NCBI GenBank assembly: GCA_943846675.1
Contig: OX044357.1
Span: 1,116,001-1,180,000, forward strand
Direction: 5' to 3'
From: UBA987 sp002292105
GTDB lineage: Bacteria; Bacteroidota; Bacteroidia; NS11-12g; UBA9320
Length of the DNA stretch: 64,000 bases
Both the position numbers and the translations under genes were made by a program. The notes under the pieces are model-generated. The model was not told the DNA's origin. It saw only the letters and a program-made list of their open reading frames with translations, and made no database searches. Shown here one piece after another: positions 42,887-52,055 of this stretch. Numbering within the stretch: position 1 is the stretch's first letter; each line of letters begins with the position of its first letter.

Positions 42887-44048
42887 GATACTTATTTTGG
42901 CGGTTACAGTTACCGCGTTTATGTCTGTTAGTGCACAGACTAACCTCACCGTCGAAGTAAAGAAGGGCGACGGAATTCAAACGCTTTTAAGCCGCTATAA
43001 ATTGCACCAAAGCAATTGTAACCTCGATTCATTTCTGGCGTTAAACAAACTCGGTCCTACCGACTATCTCATTCTTGAAAAAAAGTATAAACTGCCTTTA
43101 AAAGTCTATGACTATAAAGGCGGAACGATTCGCAATACCATGGGAATCGATGATTATGATAAGGCCCTTCGTATTCAGAAGTTTAATGAGGGCTTGGTAG
43201 AAAAAGGTATAAAACAAGCCAACTATAAAGACGATAACAAACTGTGGGTTCCTTACCACGAGTTATACTGTGTTCCTACAACGTCTGATTTTAAGTCATA
43301 CACCATGAAGATTCCTATTCTAGGAAAGGAGTATGAAGAAATTACGGTAGAAGATGAAACACTGCAAGGTTGTGTATATTACCTAGTAAGCGGACACGGT
43401 GGACCAGATCCTGGTGCGATGACCAAAAAAGATGGTAAGTACTTATGTGAAGATGAGTATGCCTACGATGTCACCCTGCGTTTGGCGCGTAACTTATTGA
43501 GCCATGGCGCTAAAGTGTATGTAATTGTTCGAGACGAAAATGACGGAATACGAGACCAAGAATACCTGGGTTACGATAAAGACGAAGTGGTTTGGTTTAA
43601 GCAAAAAATTCCAATCAATCAGGTACGCAGATTAAAGCAACGTACGGCGGTGGTAAATGACTTATATAAAAAGGAAAAGGGAACTGCCAAGCTGCAAAAA
43701 ATGATTGCCATTCATGTGGATTCAAGATCTATCGGTGAGAAAATAGACATTTTCTTTTACCACTTTCCCGGATCATCAACGGGCAAAGAAACCGCCGATA
43801 CCATGCTGCACACCATCGACGCCAAGTACAAAGAACATCAGAAAAATAGAGGATATAAAGGCGTTGTAAAGGCACGAGATTTATACGTGCTAAGAGAATC
43901 AAAGCCATCTGCGGTATACATCGAACTCGGCAATATTACCAATGAGTTTGATCAAAAACGACTGCTTATTGTTGACAACAGACAGGCAATCGCCAATTGG
44001 TTATTTCTGGGTGTTCAGAAAGATGCTTTTCGAATAATCGAAGACTAG
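42870..44048 (+). CDS. N-acetylmuramoyl-L-alanine amidase with LysM-like domain
   Basis: The start is the ATG at 42870 (MGGRLKILILAVTVT), giving 392 residues with a signal peptide ending VSAQ. Residues about 25-90 form a LysM-like fold (VKKGDGIQTLLSRYKL, FLALNKL, LILEKKYKLPL). The amidase_3 domain has the zinc-binding set: HGGPDPGA, Glu in CEDEYAYDV, His in AIHVDS, and catalytic Glu in YIELGNITN. The enzyme cleaves the bond between N-acetylmuramic acid and the stem peptide in the periplasm. Modular repeat copy 3 follows. Confidence 0.9.
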   Translation: MGGRLKILILAVTVTAFMSVSAQTNLTVEVKKGDGIQTLLSRYKLHQSNCNLDSFLALNKLGPTDYLILEKKYKLPLKVYDYKGGTIRNTMGIDDYDKALRIQKFNEGLVEKGIKQANYKDDNKLWVPYHELYCVPTTSDFKSYTMKIPILGKEYEEITVEDETLQGCVYYLVSGHGGPDPGAMTKKDGKYLCEDEYAYDVTLRLARNLLSHGAKVYVIVRDENDGIRDQEYLGYDKDEVVWFKQKIPINQVRRLKQRTAVVNDLYKKEKGTAKLQKMIAIHVDSRSIGEKIDIFFYHFPGSSTGKETADTMLHTIDAKYKEHQKNRGYKGVVKARDLYVLRESKPSAVYIELGNITNEFDQKRLLIVDNRQAIANWLFLGVQKDAFRIIED

Positions 44049-44058
44049 CTTCTTGGTA

Positions 44059-44176
44059 GTTGATAGCTGAAAATTGAGAGTTGAAAATTGAGAGTTGAAA
44101 ATTGAGAGTTGAAAATGTTTTCACTCATTCACTCATTCCACATTCACTCATTCTATCATTCAATCCTTCAAACCTA
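44059..44176. repeat. Modular short-period intergenic repeat, copy 3
   Basis: Between the convergent amidase and sulfatase genes, the 14-bp unit TGAAAATTGAGAGT occurs three times in perfect tandem (44069-44110). CACTCATT-like octads and CAATCCTT octads follow. Positions 44132-44154 are the exact reverse complement of 30468-30490. No terminator-like hairpin is present. Confidence 0.78.
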
Positions 44177-45499
44177 ACCTCGTATCCGAGCAGCTTCATC
44201 TTCCAATTCTGACAAGGCCTTTTGATCTGCAGAACTAAGGTTGTTGATAAGGTTATTCAGTTCATAAGGGTCTTCATTCAAGTTGTAGAACCTTCTGTTT
44301 CCGCCGTCAAATTCTATCAGTTTGTATGTACTGTTTCTAATCGTATAACCCGATCTGTTTGGTGCATCATTGTGCACTTCGCTGTAGTTAAACGCTCTTT
44401 GATCCGAACGAGAATTATCTAATAAGCCTGCAAAGCTATAGCTGTCTTCGTATTGGGTGGCATTACTTCCAAGGAGTTCTCCAATTGTAGCGAACAGGTC
44501 AACAGAACCGACCAAAGCCGCTTCACGAGAGCTTGCTCCATCAATGCCAACGCCAGACACAATCAAAGGCGTGTTAATTCCTCCTTGGTATAATGTTCCT
44601 TTGGCTTTATTCGATACAAAAGGTGCCTGAACCACTTGACCAGGGCTGCCATTGTCGCCTATAAAAATAATTATGGTGTTGTCTAGCTCGTCAGAAGGAA
44701 TGTTGTCCATAATTCGCCCAAGTTCATGATCCACACTTTCAATCATTGCCATATAATAGGGCAGTGGGTTTGCATCTATACTGGCCTGGTCTGAAGGTAA
44801 GTTTCCTTGAGCGTGCATAGAGTCAGGAGGTAAATGAAAAGGCGTGTGAGGAGCCGTATAGGCTAACCAACAAAACCAGGGTTTGTCTTGATTGTTTATC
44901 CAGTCTATTGCCAAATCTGTAAACTTAGACGTTACATATTCCGTAGATGTTGTGGTTTGCCCGTTTTCAGTAAATTGCCACGAATTATAATCTTGAACAG
45001 CACCAGTAAGCAAACCTGCGTAATATCCAATACCCATTTGCGTTGGGCGGTTTGGCTCTCTGGTCGAAAGATGCCATTTGCCAATAATAGAATGGCTATA
45101 CGCATTGCCTGTTATATCATCTATATGTTGATGTAATGTCTTTTCATCGGCTTTGATTGTTCCAAAGTCTCCGACATCCAATACACCACTGTTGTACCCA
45201 TACTTGCCAGATAAAATTGTTGCGCGCGTAGGCGAGCAAATGGGGTAAGACCAAAAGTTGTCGAAAGTGACCCCATCTTTTGCCAACGCTTCTAGGTGTG
45301 GCATATTGGGTTTGACAGCTCCTATGTTGTAACCTGGGAAGGCTTCAATACCCACGTCATCTGCAATGACCAATAAAATATTTGGTTGGTTAGATACCGG
45401 AGTAAACCATTCACCATCAACTTTGTCGTCTTTACAGCTTGTCAATACCAGGGTAGTGATCAATAAAACAATGGGGAATGCGCTTTTAAATCTTTTCAT
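44174..45499 (-). CDS. Sulfatase family lipoprotein
   Basis: A 441-residue member of the arylsulfatase family. A signal peptide with lipobox LTSC marks a lipoprotein. The metal site begins ILLVIADDVG (41-50), and the formylglycine motif is C88SPTR, with SGKYG following. The pattern HSIIGKWHLS, HTPFHLPP and IIFIGDNGSPG completes the active site. Sulfatases remove sulfate esters from algal polysaccharides or other substrates; the Cys requires a formylglycine-generating enzyme, which is not in this window. There is no SusC/SusD pair nearby, so this is not a polysaccharide utilisation locus. It ends against repeat copy 3. Confidence 0.92.
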   Translation of the reverse strand: MKRFKSAFPIVLLITTLVLTSCKDDKVDGEWFTPVSNQPNILLVIADDVGIEAFPGYNIGAVKPNMPHLEALAKDGVTFDNFWSYPICSPTRATILSGKYGYNSGVLDVGDFGTIKADEKTLHQHIDDITGNAYSHSIIGKWHLSTREPNRPTQMGIGYYAGLLTGAVQDYNSWQFTENGQTTTSTEYVTSKFTDLAIDWINNQDKPWFCWLAYTAPHTPFHLPPDSMHAQGNLPSDQASIDANPLPYYMAMIESVDHELGRIMDNIPSDELDNTIIIFIGDNGSPGQVVQAPFVSNKAKGTLYQGGINTPLIVSGVGIDGASSREAALVGSVDLFATIGELLGSNATQYEDSYSFAGLLDNSRSDQRAFNYSEVHNDAPNRSGYTIRNSTYKLIEFDGGNRRFYNLNEDPYELNNLINNLSSADQKALSELEDEAARIRG

Positions 45500-45503
45500 A
45501 TTT

Positions 45504-45716
45504 TTACATGTCTTCTAAAGGGTCGGCAATAATGTTTTTGACGCGTCCAACTTCACCAGTTTCGAGTAGAACTTTAATGCCATGCGGGTGATTACTTGAT
45601 TTAGTAAGAATGCGTTCTACAAATCCGTCGGTCAAATCACCGGAGCGTTGATTGTGTTTTTCGACAATTTCTACCTCACTTCCAATTTGGATATTGCTTC
45701 TTTTCGTCCCGTCCAT
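45504..45716 (-). CDS. YwbE family protein (DUF2196)
   Basis: The conserved part starts at the ATG at 45716, giving 70 residues: RSNIQIGSEVEIVEKHNQRSGDLTDGFVERILT, then HPHGIKVLLETGEVGRVKNII. This is the whole YwbE domain, a small beta-barrel of unknown function. A longer open frame upstream to 46082 runs through the inverted-repeat element and lacks conservation, so I leave it out. The gene lies four bases upstream of the sulfatase. Confidence 0.9.
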   Translation of the reverse strand: MDGTKRSNIQIGSEVEIVEKHNQRSGDLTDGFVERILTKSSNHPHGIKVLLETGEVGRVKNIIADPLEDM

Positions 45717-45934
45717 CTTCTGTTCTTGTTCTTTGTGTCTTCTAATAAACCTGAAAATGATTTCACCGACGTCAGATTCATTCAATGAGGCAAAGTAATT
45801 TACTTTTTCAAAGAAATCTGGATACTGCTGAAAAAAACAGTAAATAGGTAGTGTAGTATCCAAGTATATGGTGTTAGACAGATAGTAGTTGCTATAGATT
45901 CCATGCGTAATCCTTTTTTTATTTAGGGGTTGCC
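45717..45934. other. Gene-free interval upstream of ywbE
   Basis: I see no supported gene. The minus-strand frame is open but its translation shows no family resemblance. The interval probably holds the ywbE promoter. It adjoins the inverted-repeat element beginning at 45935. Confidence 0.5.
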
Positions 45935-46379
45935 ACTCCGCCGGTGGTCGGACAGGCTCCTGTGACCCGGCTTTCATTTTTCTTTGAACTCTTGAAGAGC
46001 TTTTTCTTTGCTTAGGGGCTTGCCAGCCCCTTACCCTGGCTTTCATTTTTTTCTTGATAAAAAAACGAAACAAAAAAATCAAGACTTCTGAATTTTTCCT
46101 TGAACTCTACGAAAGGCTTTTCTTTCCCTCAGCCAAAGCCGCTGCGCTTTCCTGCCTGCTTAGCGCAAGGCCTGCACACAAAAGCCTTCCTCGTTTTCTA
46201 CAGAAAACTTCAAAGGTCATATTAAACCATGCACGGGTTAATGAGGGGTGGCCCACCAAAAATGCGGGGGACGCGCCGGCCGGTGTGTTAGGGAGCATAT
46301 TTTTGGTAAGACTTTTTGTTTCGTTTTTGGTCTCAAAAATGAAAATCGGTTATAGAGCTTGTCCGACCACTGGCGGACT
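45935..46379. repeat. Small element bounded by nested inverted repeats
   Basis: The outer ends 45935-45960 and 46354-46379 are imperfect inverted repeats (22 of 26 bases match; core GTGGTCGGACA). Inside, AAAAACGAAACAAAAA at 46061-46076 recurs as an exact inverted copy at 46313-46328, each next to a TTTCATTTTT block. A strong hairpin GGGGCT/AGCCCC lies at 46015-46030. The core is visibly richer in G+C than neighbouring DNA and has no conserved protein frame. It resembles a non-autonomous dispersed repeat rather than a gene. No transposase or flanking target duplication is recognised. Confidence 0.65.
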
Positions 46380-46452
46380 GATAAGCCTAATCGACGAATT
46401 CTTGAATGCTGATAAGCCTAAGCGACAAACAACGTACCGATGCCTTGAAAGA

Positions 46453-48243
46453 TTAATCATTAATCTTAAGAACCGCCATAAATGCAGATTGTGGAATTTC
46501 GACATTTCCAACCTGACGCATACGTTTTTTACCTTTCTTCTGTTTTTCAAGAAGCTTACGTTTACGGGTAATATCACCACCATAACATTTAGCGGTAACA
46601 TCCTTACGCATCGCTTTAATCGTTTCGCGAGCGACAATTTTACTACCAATACCGGCCTGAATAGCAATTTCGAACTGTTGTTTAGGAATCAGTTCTTTTA
46701 GCTTTAAACAAATCTTTTTACCGTATTCATAGGCCTTATCTCTATGGATAATCGCGGACAAAGCATCCACTGGTTTAGCGTTAAGAAGTATGTCTAATTT
46801 GATCAATTCAGATTGACGATATTCAATTGGATGGTAATCAAAACTGGCATAACCACGTGATATAGACTTCAACTTGTCGTAAAAATCAAAGACAACTTCG
46901 GCCATGGGCATTTCAAAAGTCAATTCCACCCGACTGGTCGTCAAGTAGACCTGATTTTTTAGTTGGCCACGTTTTTCCATGCACAATCCCATTACAGCAC
47001 CAACGTAATCGCCGGCGGTGATGATTTGTGCATTGATATAAGGTTCTTCAACGTAATCGAGGTTACTTCCTTGCGGTAAATCCGTTGGGTTGTTTACAAT
47101 GTTTTGTTCTCCTCGTTTGTTGAACGCGTGATACGAAACGTTTGGCACCGTGGTAATTACCGTCATGCCGAATTCACGCTCCAGTCGTTCTTGAATTATC
47201 TCCATATGGAGCATGCCTAAGAATCCACAACGGAAACCAAATCCAAGCGCAGCTGAAGATTCAGGTTCAAACACCAAAGAAGCATCATTAAGCTGCAGTT
47301 TTCCCATAGCTTCTCGCAGTTCTTCAAAATCCTCCGTATCCACAGGATAAATACCCGCAAACACCATCGGTTTAACATCCTCAAAACCCAAAACGGCAGT
47401 TTGTGTTGGCTCTTCGACCTTGGTTATCGTGTCACCAACCTTTACTTCTTTCGCCTCCTTAATTCCTGAAATAATATAACCAACATTCCCTGTTTTGATA
47501 TCATCTTTAGGTTCTTGTGTTAATTTCAAGACGCCAATTTCATCAGCGTGATATTCTTTGCCCGTATTAATGAATTTAACATGATCGCCTTTCTGAATCG
47601 ATCCATCGATTACTTTAAAGTAGGCGATGATGCCTCGAAACGAATTAAATACGGAATCAAAAATCAATGCTTTTAATGGCGCTTTCGGATCTCCTTTTGG
47701 AGCAGGAACTCTATCGATAATGGCTTTGAGTATTTCTTTTACACCTAAGCCTGTTTTACCACTCGCAGGAATAATATCGTCGCGGTCGCAAAGAATGAGC
47801 TCTTCTATCTGATCTTTTACTTCTTCTGGCATGGCACCAGGCAAGTCCATTTTGTTCAAAATTGGAATGATTTCTAACTCATGGTCTAAGGCCAAATACA
47901 AGTTAGAAATCGTCTGCGCTTGGATGCCTTGGGCTGCATCAACAATAAGTAATGCGCCTTCACACGCAGCGATAGAACGAGACACTTCATAAGAAAAATC
48001 GACGTGACCAGGGGTGTCAATGAGGTTCAGTGTATATTCTTCTCCCTCGTGCACATGCTTCATTTGTATGGCGTGAGACTTGATCGTAATACCACGTTCA
48101 CGCTCCAAATCCATATCATCCAGCACCTGCGCTTTTAAATCTCTTTCAGAAACCGTCTTAGTTTCTTGTAAGAGTCTATCGGCCAAGGTTGATTTACCAT
48201 GGTCAATATGCGCTATGATGCAAAAGTTACGGATGTTTTTCAT
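46453..48243 (-). CDS. lepA: Elongation factor 4 (LepA)
   Basis: The 596-residue translational GTPase is a complete LepA: P-loop AHIDHGKST (10-18), switch RERGITIKS (about 48-56), [23 protein letters not shown], and the LepA-specific C-terminal domain ending [17 protein letters not shown]. It binds ribosomes and promotes back-translocation or 30S assembly. A TATCTTTG box lies only eight bases upstream of the ATG, so the mRNA may be nearly leaderless. It is not linked to lepB here. Confidence 0.96.
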   Translation of the reverse strand: MKNIRNFCIIAHIDHGKSTLADRLLQETKTVSERDLKAQVLDDMDLERERGITIKSHAIQMKHVHEGEEYTLNLIDTPGHVDFSYEVSRSIAACEGALLIVDAAQGIQAQTISNLYLALDHELEIIPILNKMDLPGAMPEEVKDQIEELILCDRDDIIPASGKTGLGVKEILKAIIDRVPAPKGDPKAPLKALIFDSVFNSFRGIIAYFKVIDGSIQKGDHVKFINTGKEYHADEIGVLKLTQEPKDDIKTGNVGYIISGIKEAKEVKVGDTITKVEEPTQTAVLGFEDVKPMVFAGIYPVDTEDFEELREAMGKLQLNDASLVFEPESSAALGFGFRCGFLGMLHMEIIQERLEREFGMTVITTVPNVSYHAFNKRGEQNIVNNPTDLPQGSNLDYVEEPYINAQIITAGDYVGAVMGLCMEKRGQLKNQVYLTTSRVELTFEMPMAEVVFDFYDKLKSISRGYASFDYHPIEYRQSELIKLDILLNAKPVDALSAIIHRDKAYEYGKKICLKLKELIPKQQFEIAIQAGIGSKIVARETIKAMRKDVTAKCYGGDITRKRKLLEKQKKGKKRMRQVGNVEIPQSAFMAVLKIND

Positions 48244-48250
48244 GCGGCGG

Positions 48251-48258
48251 CAAAGATA
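48251..48258 (-). promoter_or_regulatory. Bacteroidota -7 promoter box of lepA
   Basis: TATCTTTG on the minus strand is followed by CCGCCGC and then the ATG at 48243; transcription would start within a few bases of the start codon. Confidence 0.55.
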
Positions 48259-48372
48259 TTATTTAAGTTGAAGTTGAGGTATAATCTGAAGTCGAATAAT
48301 TTTTATAAAATTAGTATCGGTGAGAAGGGAATCATTGTGTTTTTATTTGCATTTTCTAACTAAAATTGCAGC

Positions 48373-49164
48373 ATGTACGAATTCCACGGAGATATGAAGC
48401 GTTATCATGAGATGACGCGCGAGGTAACAGAGCAATATGTTATCCCTTTTGTCTCAGAATCTATCGATGTTTCGAAACCGTTACATGTTCTTGAAATCGG
48501 TAGTGGGGAAGCTGGAGTTCTCAGTGCATTTACAGCCCGTTGGCACCATTGCGTTGGTATCGAGTTAAGTCCACAACGTGTTGAACGTGCAAAAGCATTA
48601 ATGCAAAAGGAATTGAAGCAAGGATTGATAGAATTTATTGCTAAAGATATTTATGACATCAACCCAAATCAGTTTGAACGCAAGTTTGATCTTATCATTT
48701 TGAAAGACGTCATAGAACATATCCATGAACAAGAAAAAATCATGGTGCGTTTAAAAGAGTTCCTTTCACCAAACGGTGTCATCTTTTTTGGATTTCCTCC
48801 TTGGTACATGCCCTATGGTGGTCACCAACAAGTAGCCAATTCCAAGATTGGAAGCAAGCTGCCATTTTATCACATTTTACCAAAGTTTTTGTACAAGGGT
48901 ATGTTGAAAATGTTTGGCGAATCGAAGGCGATGATTGAAGGCTTAGAAGAAATCAAGGATACAGGTATTTCTATTGAGCGTTTTGAGCGTATCACCAAGT
49001 CTGCTGGGCTAGAAATCGTGAATAAGACCTTCTTTTTATTTAATCCAATCTACAAATTCAAGTTTGGACTCAAACCTCGAAAACAATTAGGCCTTGTTAA
49101 CTACATCCCGTTTCTGCGCAACTTCGTTACAACATGTGCGTATTATACGGTGAAGGTTAAGTAG
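48373..49164 (+). CDS. Class I SAM-dependent methyltransferase
   Basis: A 263-residue methyltransferase with motif I VLEIGSGEAG (about 36-45), the acidic residue in CVGIELSPQ, and LIILKDVIEHIHE as post-motif region. A C-terminal part with several aromatic segments (LFNPIYKFKFGL) follows. The substrate is unknown. It is transcribed alone, divergent from lepA and convergent with the lipid cluster. Confidence 0.87.
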   Translation: MYEFHGDMKRYHEMTREVTEQYVIPFVSESIDVSKPLHVLEIGSGEAGVLSAFTARWHHCVGIELSPQRVERAKALMQKELKQGLIEFIAKDIYDINPNQFERKFDLIILKDVIEHIHEQEKIMVRLKEFLSPNGVIFFGFPPWYMPYGGHQQVANSKIGSKLPFYHILPKFLYKGMLKMFGESKAMIEGLEEIKDTGISIERFERITKSAGLEIVNKTFFLFNPIYKFKFGLKPRKQLGLVNYIPFLRNFVTTCAYYTVKVK

Positions 49165-49275
49165 TGATGTTAACCGGTTTTGATGAAACATCTATGTTTA
49201 TCAGCTCTGTTGTCGTTTAAATTCTGTTAGTGCATCGCGGCTAATTTGATTATGAATTGTCTTATTTGTAACTAA

Positions 49276-50190
49276 TTATGACGTAGCAGTTAAAGGTGTT
49301 ATCTGAGGTGTTACAACCCCATCTATATTCTTGTTAAGCTTCATTTTTACCAATATCTCATGCAGTGTTTCAGCAGCTAATCCGTGTAGAACTAGCCTAT
49401 ACGCTGCACTGTAGGTCGAAACCGGGACCATCGGGTGCTTGTTGTTTACCAAGCCTAAATGACCAGGTGTTCCCAAAATCTGAGACGTGTAAATAGCAAT
49501 GGTTTCATCCAACTGTAAGGAATTGGAAGCCCGAACAAAGTCATTGGAAGTTAAAAACAACTGATAAAAAGGCGTGAATAATTCAATAGCGGAACGCAGA
49601 TCCAATACATTTGTCCAACGATTCGGGAACTTGATATGGTCGAATTGATCTTCGGTAATCATGTCCAAATTGATTTTATCTGGGGTGGTTATCGTTATGT
49701 TTTTTTCCTTTAACTGACTGTTTAAACGAATGACGAAATTGTACAAATTCAAGTCATGATTTAAGAATAAATCATCTTTGACGTCTTCAAAGTCTTTTGG
49801 TTTTAACGGGGTACCTGTGACGTCAACGCCTGGGATATTACCAGCAATAAATTGCAAAATCTCGGTGCCAATGTGAAAGTGTCTAAATATCAATAAGTTG
49901 GCATCTGGACTAACAAATCGTTTCAAACCCCAAGCCAGGATGCGATGCAAGAATTTGGAGGAGTTAATCAGTTTTGGAAAGAAGAATTTAAACAGATGAA
50001 TAAAGAACATCGTTACCTTGGAAATGAACTGAATCATTGGTAACAAATACCTTGTTGACTTCGATGAATTGTCCCGCATCAATGCCAACTTCGTTGAGGC
50101 ATTTATAGGAATACTGTCGTCTAAAAACAATGCCAGCCAAGGATTTGGGTCCCTTTCGTCGTGCGCGGATATATCCATATTTTGATCCAT
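49276..50190 (-). CDS. Uncharacterised protein linked to ketoacyl synthase-oxidase fusion
   Basis: A 304-residue protein that I do not recognise with certainty. It has hydrophobic segments near residues 51-72 (LPMIQFISKVTMFFIHLFKFFF), and the segments ANLLIFRHFHIGTEILQFIAGNIPGVD, LYNFVIRLNSQL and SAAYRLVLHGLAAETLHEILVKM, suggesting a mostly helical, partly membrane-associated protein. A His-x-His (HFH, about 113-115) and Glu residues in helices could be metal ligands, but this is speculative. It begins 11 bases after the ketoacyl synthase-oxidase gene and is the third gene of that operon. Confidence 0.75.
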   Translation of the reverse strand: MDQNMDISAHDERDPNPWLALFLDDSIPINASTKLALMRDNSSKSTRYLLPMIQFISKVTMFFIHLFKFFFPKLINSSKFLHRILAWGLKRFVSPDANLLIFRHFHIGTEILQFIAGNIPGVDVTGTPLKPKDFEDVKDDLFLNHDLNLYNFVIRLNSQLKEKNITITTPDKINLDMITEDQFDHIKFPNRWTNVLDLRSAIELFTPFYQLFLTSNDFVRASNSLQLDETIAIYTSQILGTPGHLGLVNNKHPMVPVSTYSAAYRLVLHGLAAETLHEILVKMKLNKNIDGVVTPQITPLTATS

Positions 50191-50201
50191 GATTTTGTTT
50201 A

Positions 50202-52052
50202 TTAATAGTTGCCTAATTCTTCCAATTGCATTTTATATAATTTAGCCGTGGCCTTCGCAGTTTTAACAATTTTTTTGGCTACATCCATATTCATTCGAGG
50301 GTGGTTCAATGCCTTTTCTAGGTTGTGAAAATGGTTCTCGTCTGCCACACTATGATAGGTAAAAAAGGACACTTGATTGTCTTTCAAATGTAACTGATCC
50401 TTGATCATTTCGCCCCAAAACCCTGCTAGACGCTTGCCAATTCCTTCAATGATGAACATCGACCCAAGTAAATCTATTGGGTTGGGTTTGCTTGCCTGCT
50501 GAAACATAAAAGAAGTCAGGCCAATTGTGCCAATATTCTTTTCAGCGGTTCTAATCGTTTCTATGTTTTCGCCTAATGCCTCATAGTTTTTCTCCAACAT
50601 TTGATAGTCCTTGTGCTCAGTCGCAGTGTGCTTGATAAATGCCGAGCGAAGCTCAAATAGATCGATATCAATGTTTGATGCTGCACGTGATATCCATTGC
50701 GAACCATCAATTACCTGTTGTCTTAGATCCATTAACAACAGTTTGTAATCTGCCATGCTCAGTTTGCCATCATGAATTTTTGTAATGATGGGCACTTTAA
50801 GTAATGCCGTTTCAAAGTCAATCCAGACTTGAGCTAAGTTGCGGATTAACCATTCTGAAGTTTCATTTTTATCGATAACCAACTCTGGAGATTCAATCTC
50901 ACGTAAGGGGTATTTCTTGGCATCATTATCTGTATTTCCAGTTACTGTTAACTGCATGTACGAAGTGATAAAACGGCCACTCTCCGGAACCATACAAAGT
51001 ATAGTGTCGTTTACTTTCAACTTGCCCGATTGCATCAGCTCGTCTACCATAATGAAAATAGAGGCTGCACCTGTATTGCCTTTTGATGTTAGATTGCTGA
51101 ACCATTTTTCGTCAGCGATTTCTCCCCCGCCTTTAAGCATTAACTCTTTAATAGGTTCTTTAAATACTTCTGAGGAGTAATGGCAACAAAGCCAATCGAT
51201 ATTGTCTCTATTTATTTTCCCTTGATCGATTAATTCAAAGTAGTGTGCTACACCTGCTTTAATGACTTTGTCTAGCAAACGGGTATCTTGTTTTAAATTA
51301 ATGGCCCCAGCTTTAGAAGCTTCTTCATAACTAGGGTAATCCAACCAAGATAATTCTTCTTCATTTTTGTTGTCCGTCTTTCCGGTAAACATGCAAACAG
51401 GAAATTCATTTGCGTGGGATTTAAGATCTACCCAATCAACACGCAGTGAAATACCCGAATCATTTTTTTTGTTTTGAAGTACAAATGCTCCTGCACCGTC
51501 TGATAACATCCAACGAAGAAATTCTGCATCGAATGGTAAAGAATCGACTCCTTGAGCTTCAAAACGTGATGCCTTAAACAATCGACTTGAAAGTTCGCTG
51601 CCAACGCAAACTGCGTTTTGTTTTTCGGCACTTTTAATTTGAGCAAAAGCATTTTTTAATGCCATCATTCCGCTAGCACAAACACTTTGGAAACTTGCGA
51701 CTTCGCACCTATAAAAGTCTAAACCTGCGTGCACCATGCTGGCAAAACCAGGAATGGGCAAATCGCCTTGCGTTGTTCCTGTACTAAGTAATTCAACATC
51801 TGTGCTCCTTAAATTACTTTTGGCTAAAGCACCATTTACCGCGTGGACAGCCAACTGTGCATTAGAATGACTCGTTTCTTGATTTTTATTAAGCGCGTAG
51901 TGCCTTGATTTAATCCCGTTCTGTTTTAAGACACGGTCTTTTGCGCGACTATCCTTTCCGTTAATACGGCCAAGAAAGTTCTCCATTTCATCGTTAGAAA
52001 CTGGATCGTTTGGTAAAAATGTACCTGTGCTTGTTATGTATACTTCGTTCAT
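50202..52052 (-). CDS. Ketoacyl-ACP synthase III fused to a haem-oxygenase-like diiron oxidase
   Basis: A 616-residue fusion. Residues 1-372 form a FabH-like ketosynthase with the triad Cys125 (SVCASGMM), His291 (CCHYSSE) and Asn326 (GNTGAAS). Residues about 395-616 form a haem-oxygenase-like (iron-containing redox enzyme, PqqC/TENA-type) helical domain with ligand pattern Glu479-His480, Asp482, Glu536 and H567-x3-D571-x2-H574. That pattern fits the diiron HDO family (UndA, BesC). Ketosynthase III condenses acyl groups; HDO enzymes oxidise, decarboxylate or desaturate. The fusion suggests a condensation-then-oxidation step on an acyl chain. It overlaps no neighbour; the hydroxylase-like gene lies three bases upstream. 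Confidence 0.88.
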   Translation of the reverse strand: MNEVYITSTGTFLPNDPVSNDEMENFLGRINGKDSRAKDRVLKQNGIKSRHYALNKNQETSHSNAQLAVHAVNGALAKSNLRSTDVELLSTGTTQGDLPIPGFASMVHAGLDFYRCEVASFQSVCASGMMALKNAFAQIKSAEKQNAVCVGSELSSRLFKASRFEAQGVDSLPFDAEFLRWMLSDGAGAFVLQNKKNDSGISLRVDWVDLKSHANEFPVCMFTGKTDNKNEEELSWLDYPSYEEASKAGAINLKQDTRLLDKVIKAGVAHYFELIDQGKINRDNIDWLCCHYSSEVFKEPIKELMLKGGGEIADEKWFSNLTSKGNTGAASIFIMVDELMQSGKLKVNDTILCMVPESGRFITSYMQLTVTGNTDNDAKKYPLREIESPELVIDKNETSEWLIRNLAQVWIDFETALLKVPIITKIHDGKLSMADYKLLLMDLRQQVIDGSQWISRAASNIDIDLFELRSAFIKHTATEHKDYQMLEKNYEALGENIETIRTAEKNIGTIGLTSFMFQQASKPNPIDLLGSMFIIEGIGKRLAGFWGEMIKDQLHLKDNQVSFFTYHSVADENHFHNLEKALNHPRMNMDVAKKIVKTAKATAKLYKMQLEELGNY

Positions 52053-52055
52053 TTC

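Noticed and set aside
44174..45499. Polysaccharide utilisation locus around the sulfatase
   Set aside because: No SusC/SusD pair, glycoside hydrolase or hybrid two-component regulator is near; the sulfatase stands with only ywbE.
45717..46082. N-terminal extension of YwbE through the upstream open frame
   Set aside because: The extension translates the inverted-repeat element and is Lys/Arg-rich with no conservation; YwbE domains start at the ATG at 45716.
46054..46701. Plus-strand open frame of 215 codons
   Set aside because: Half lies in the inverted-repeat element and half is antisense to lepA; no signal of a real protein.
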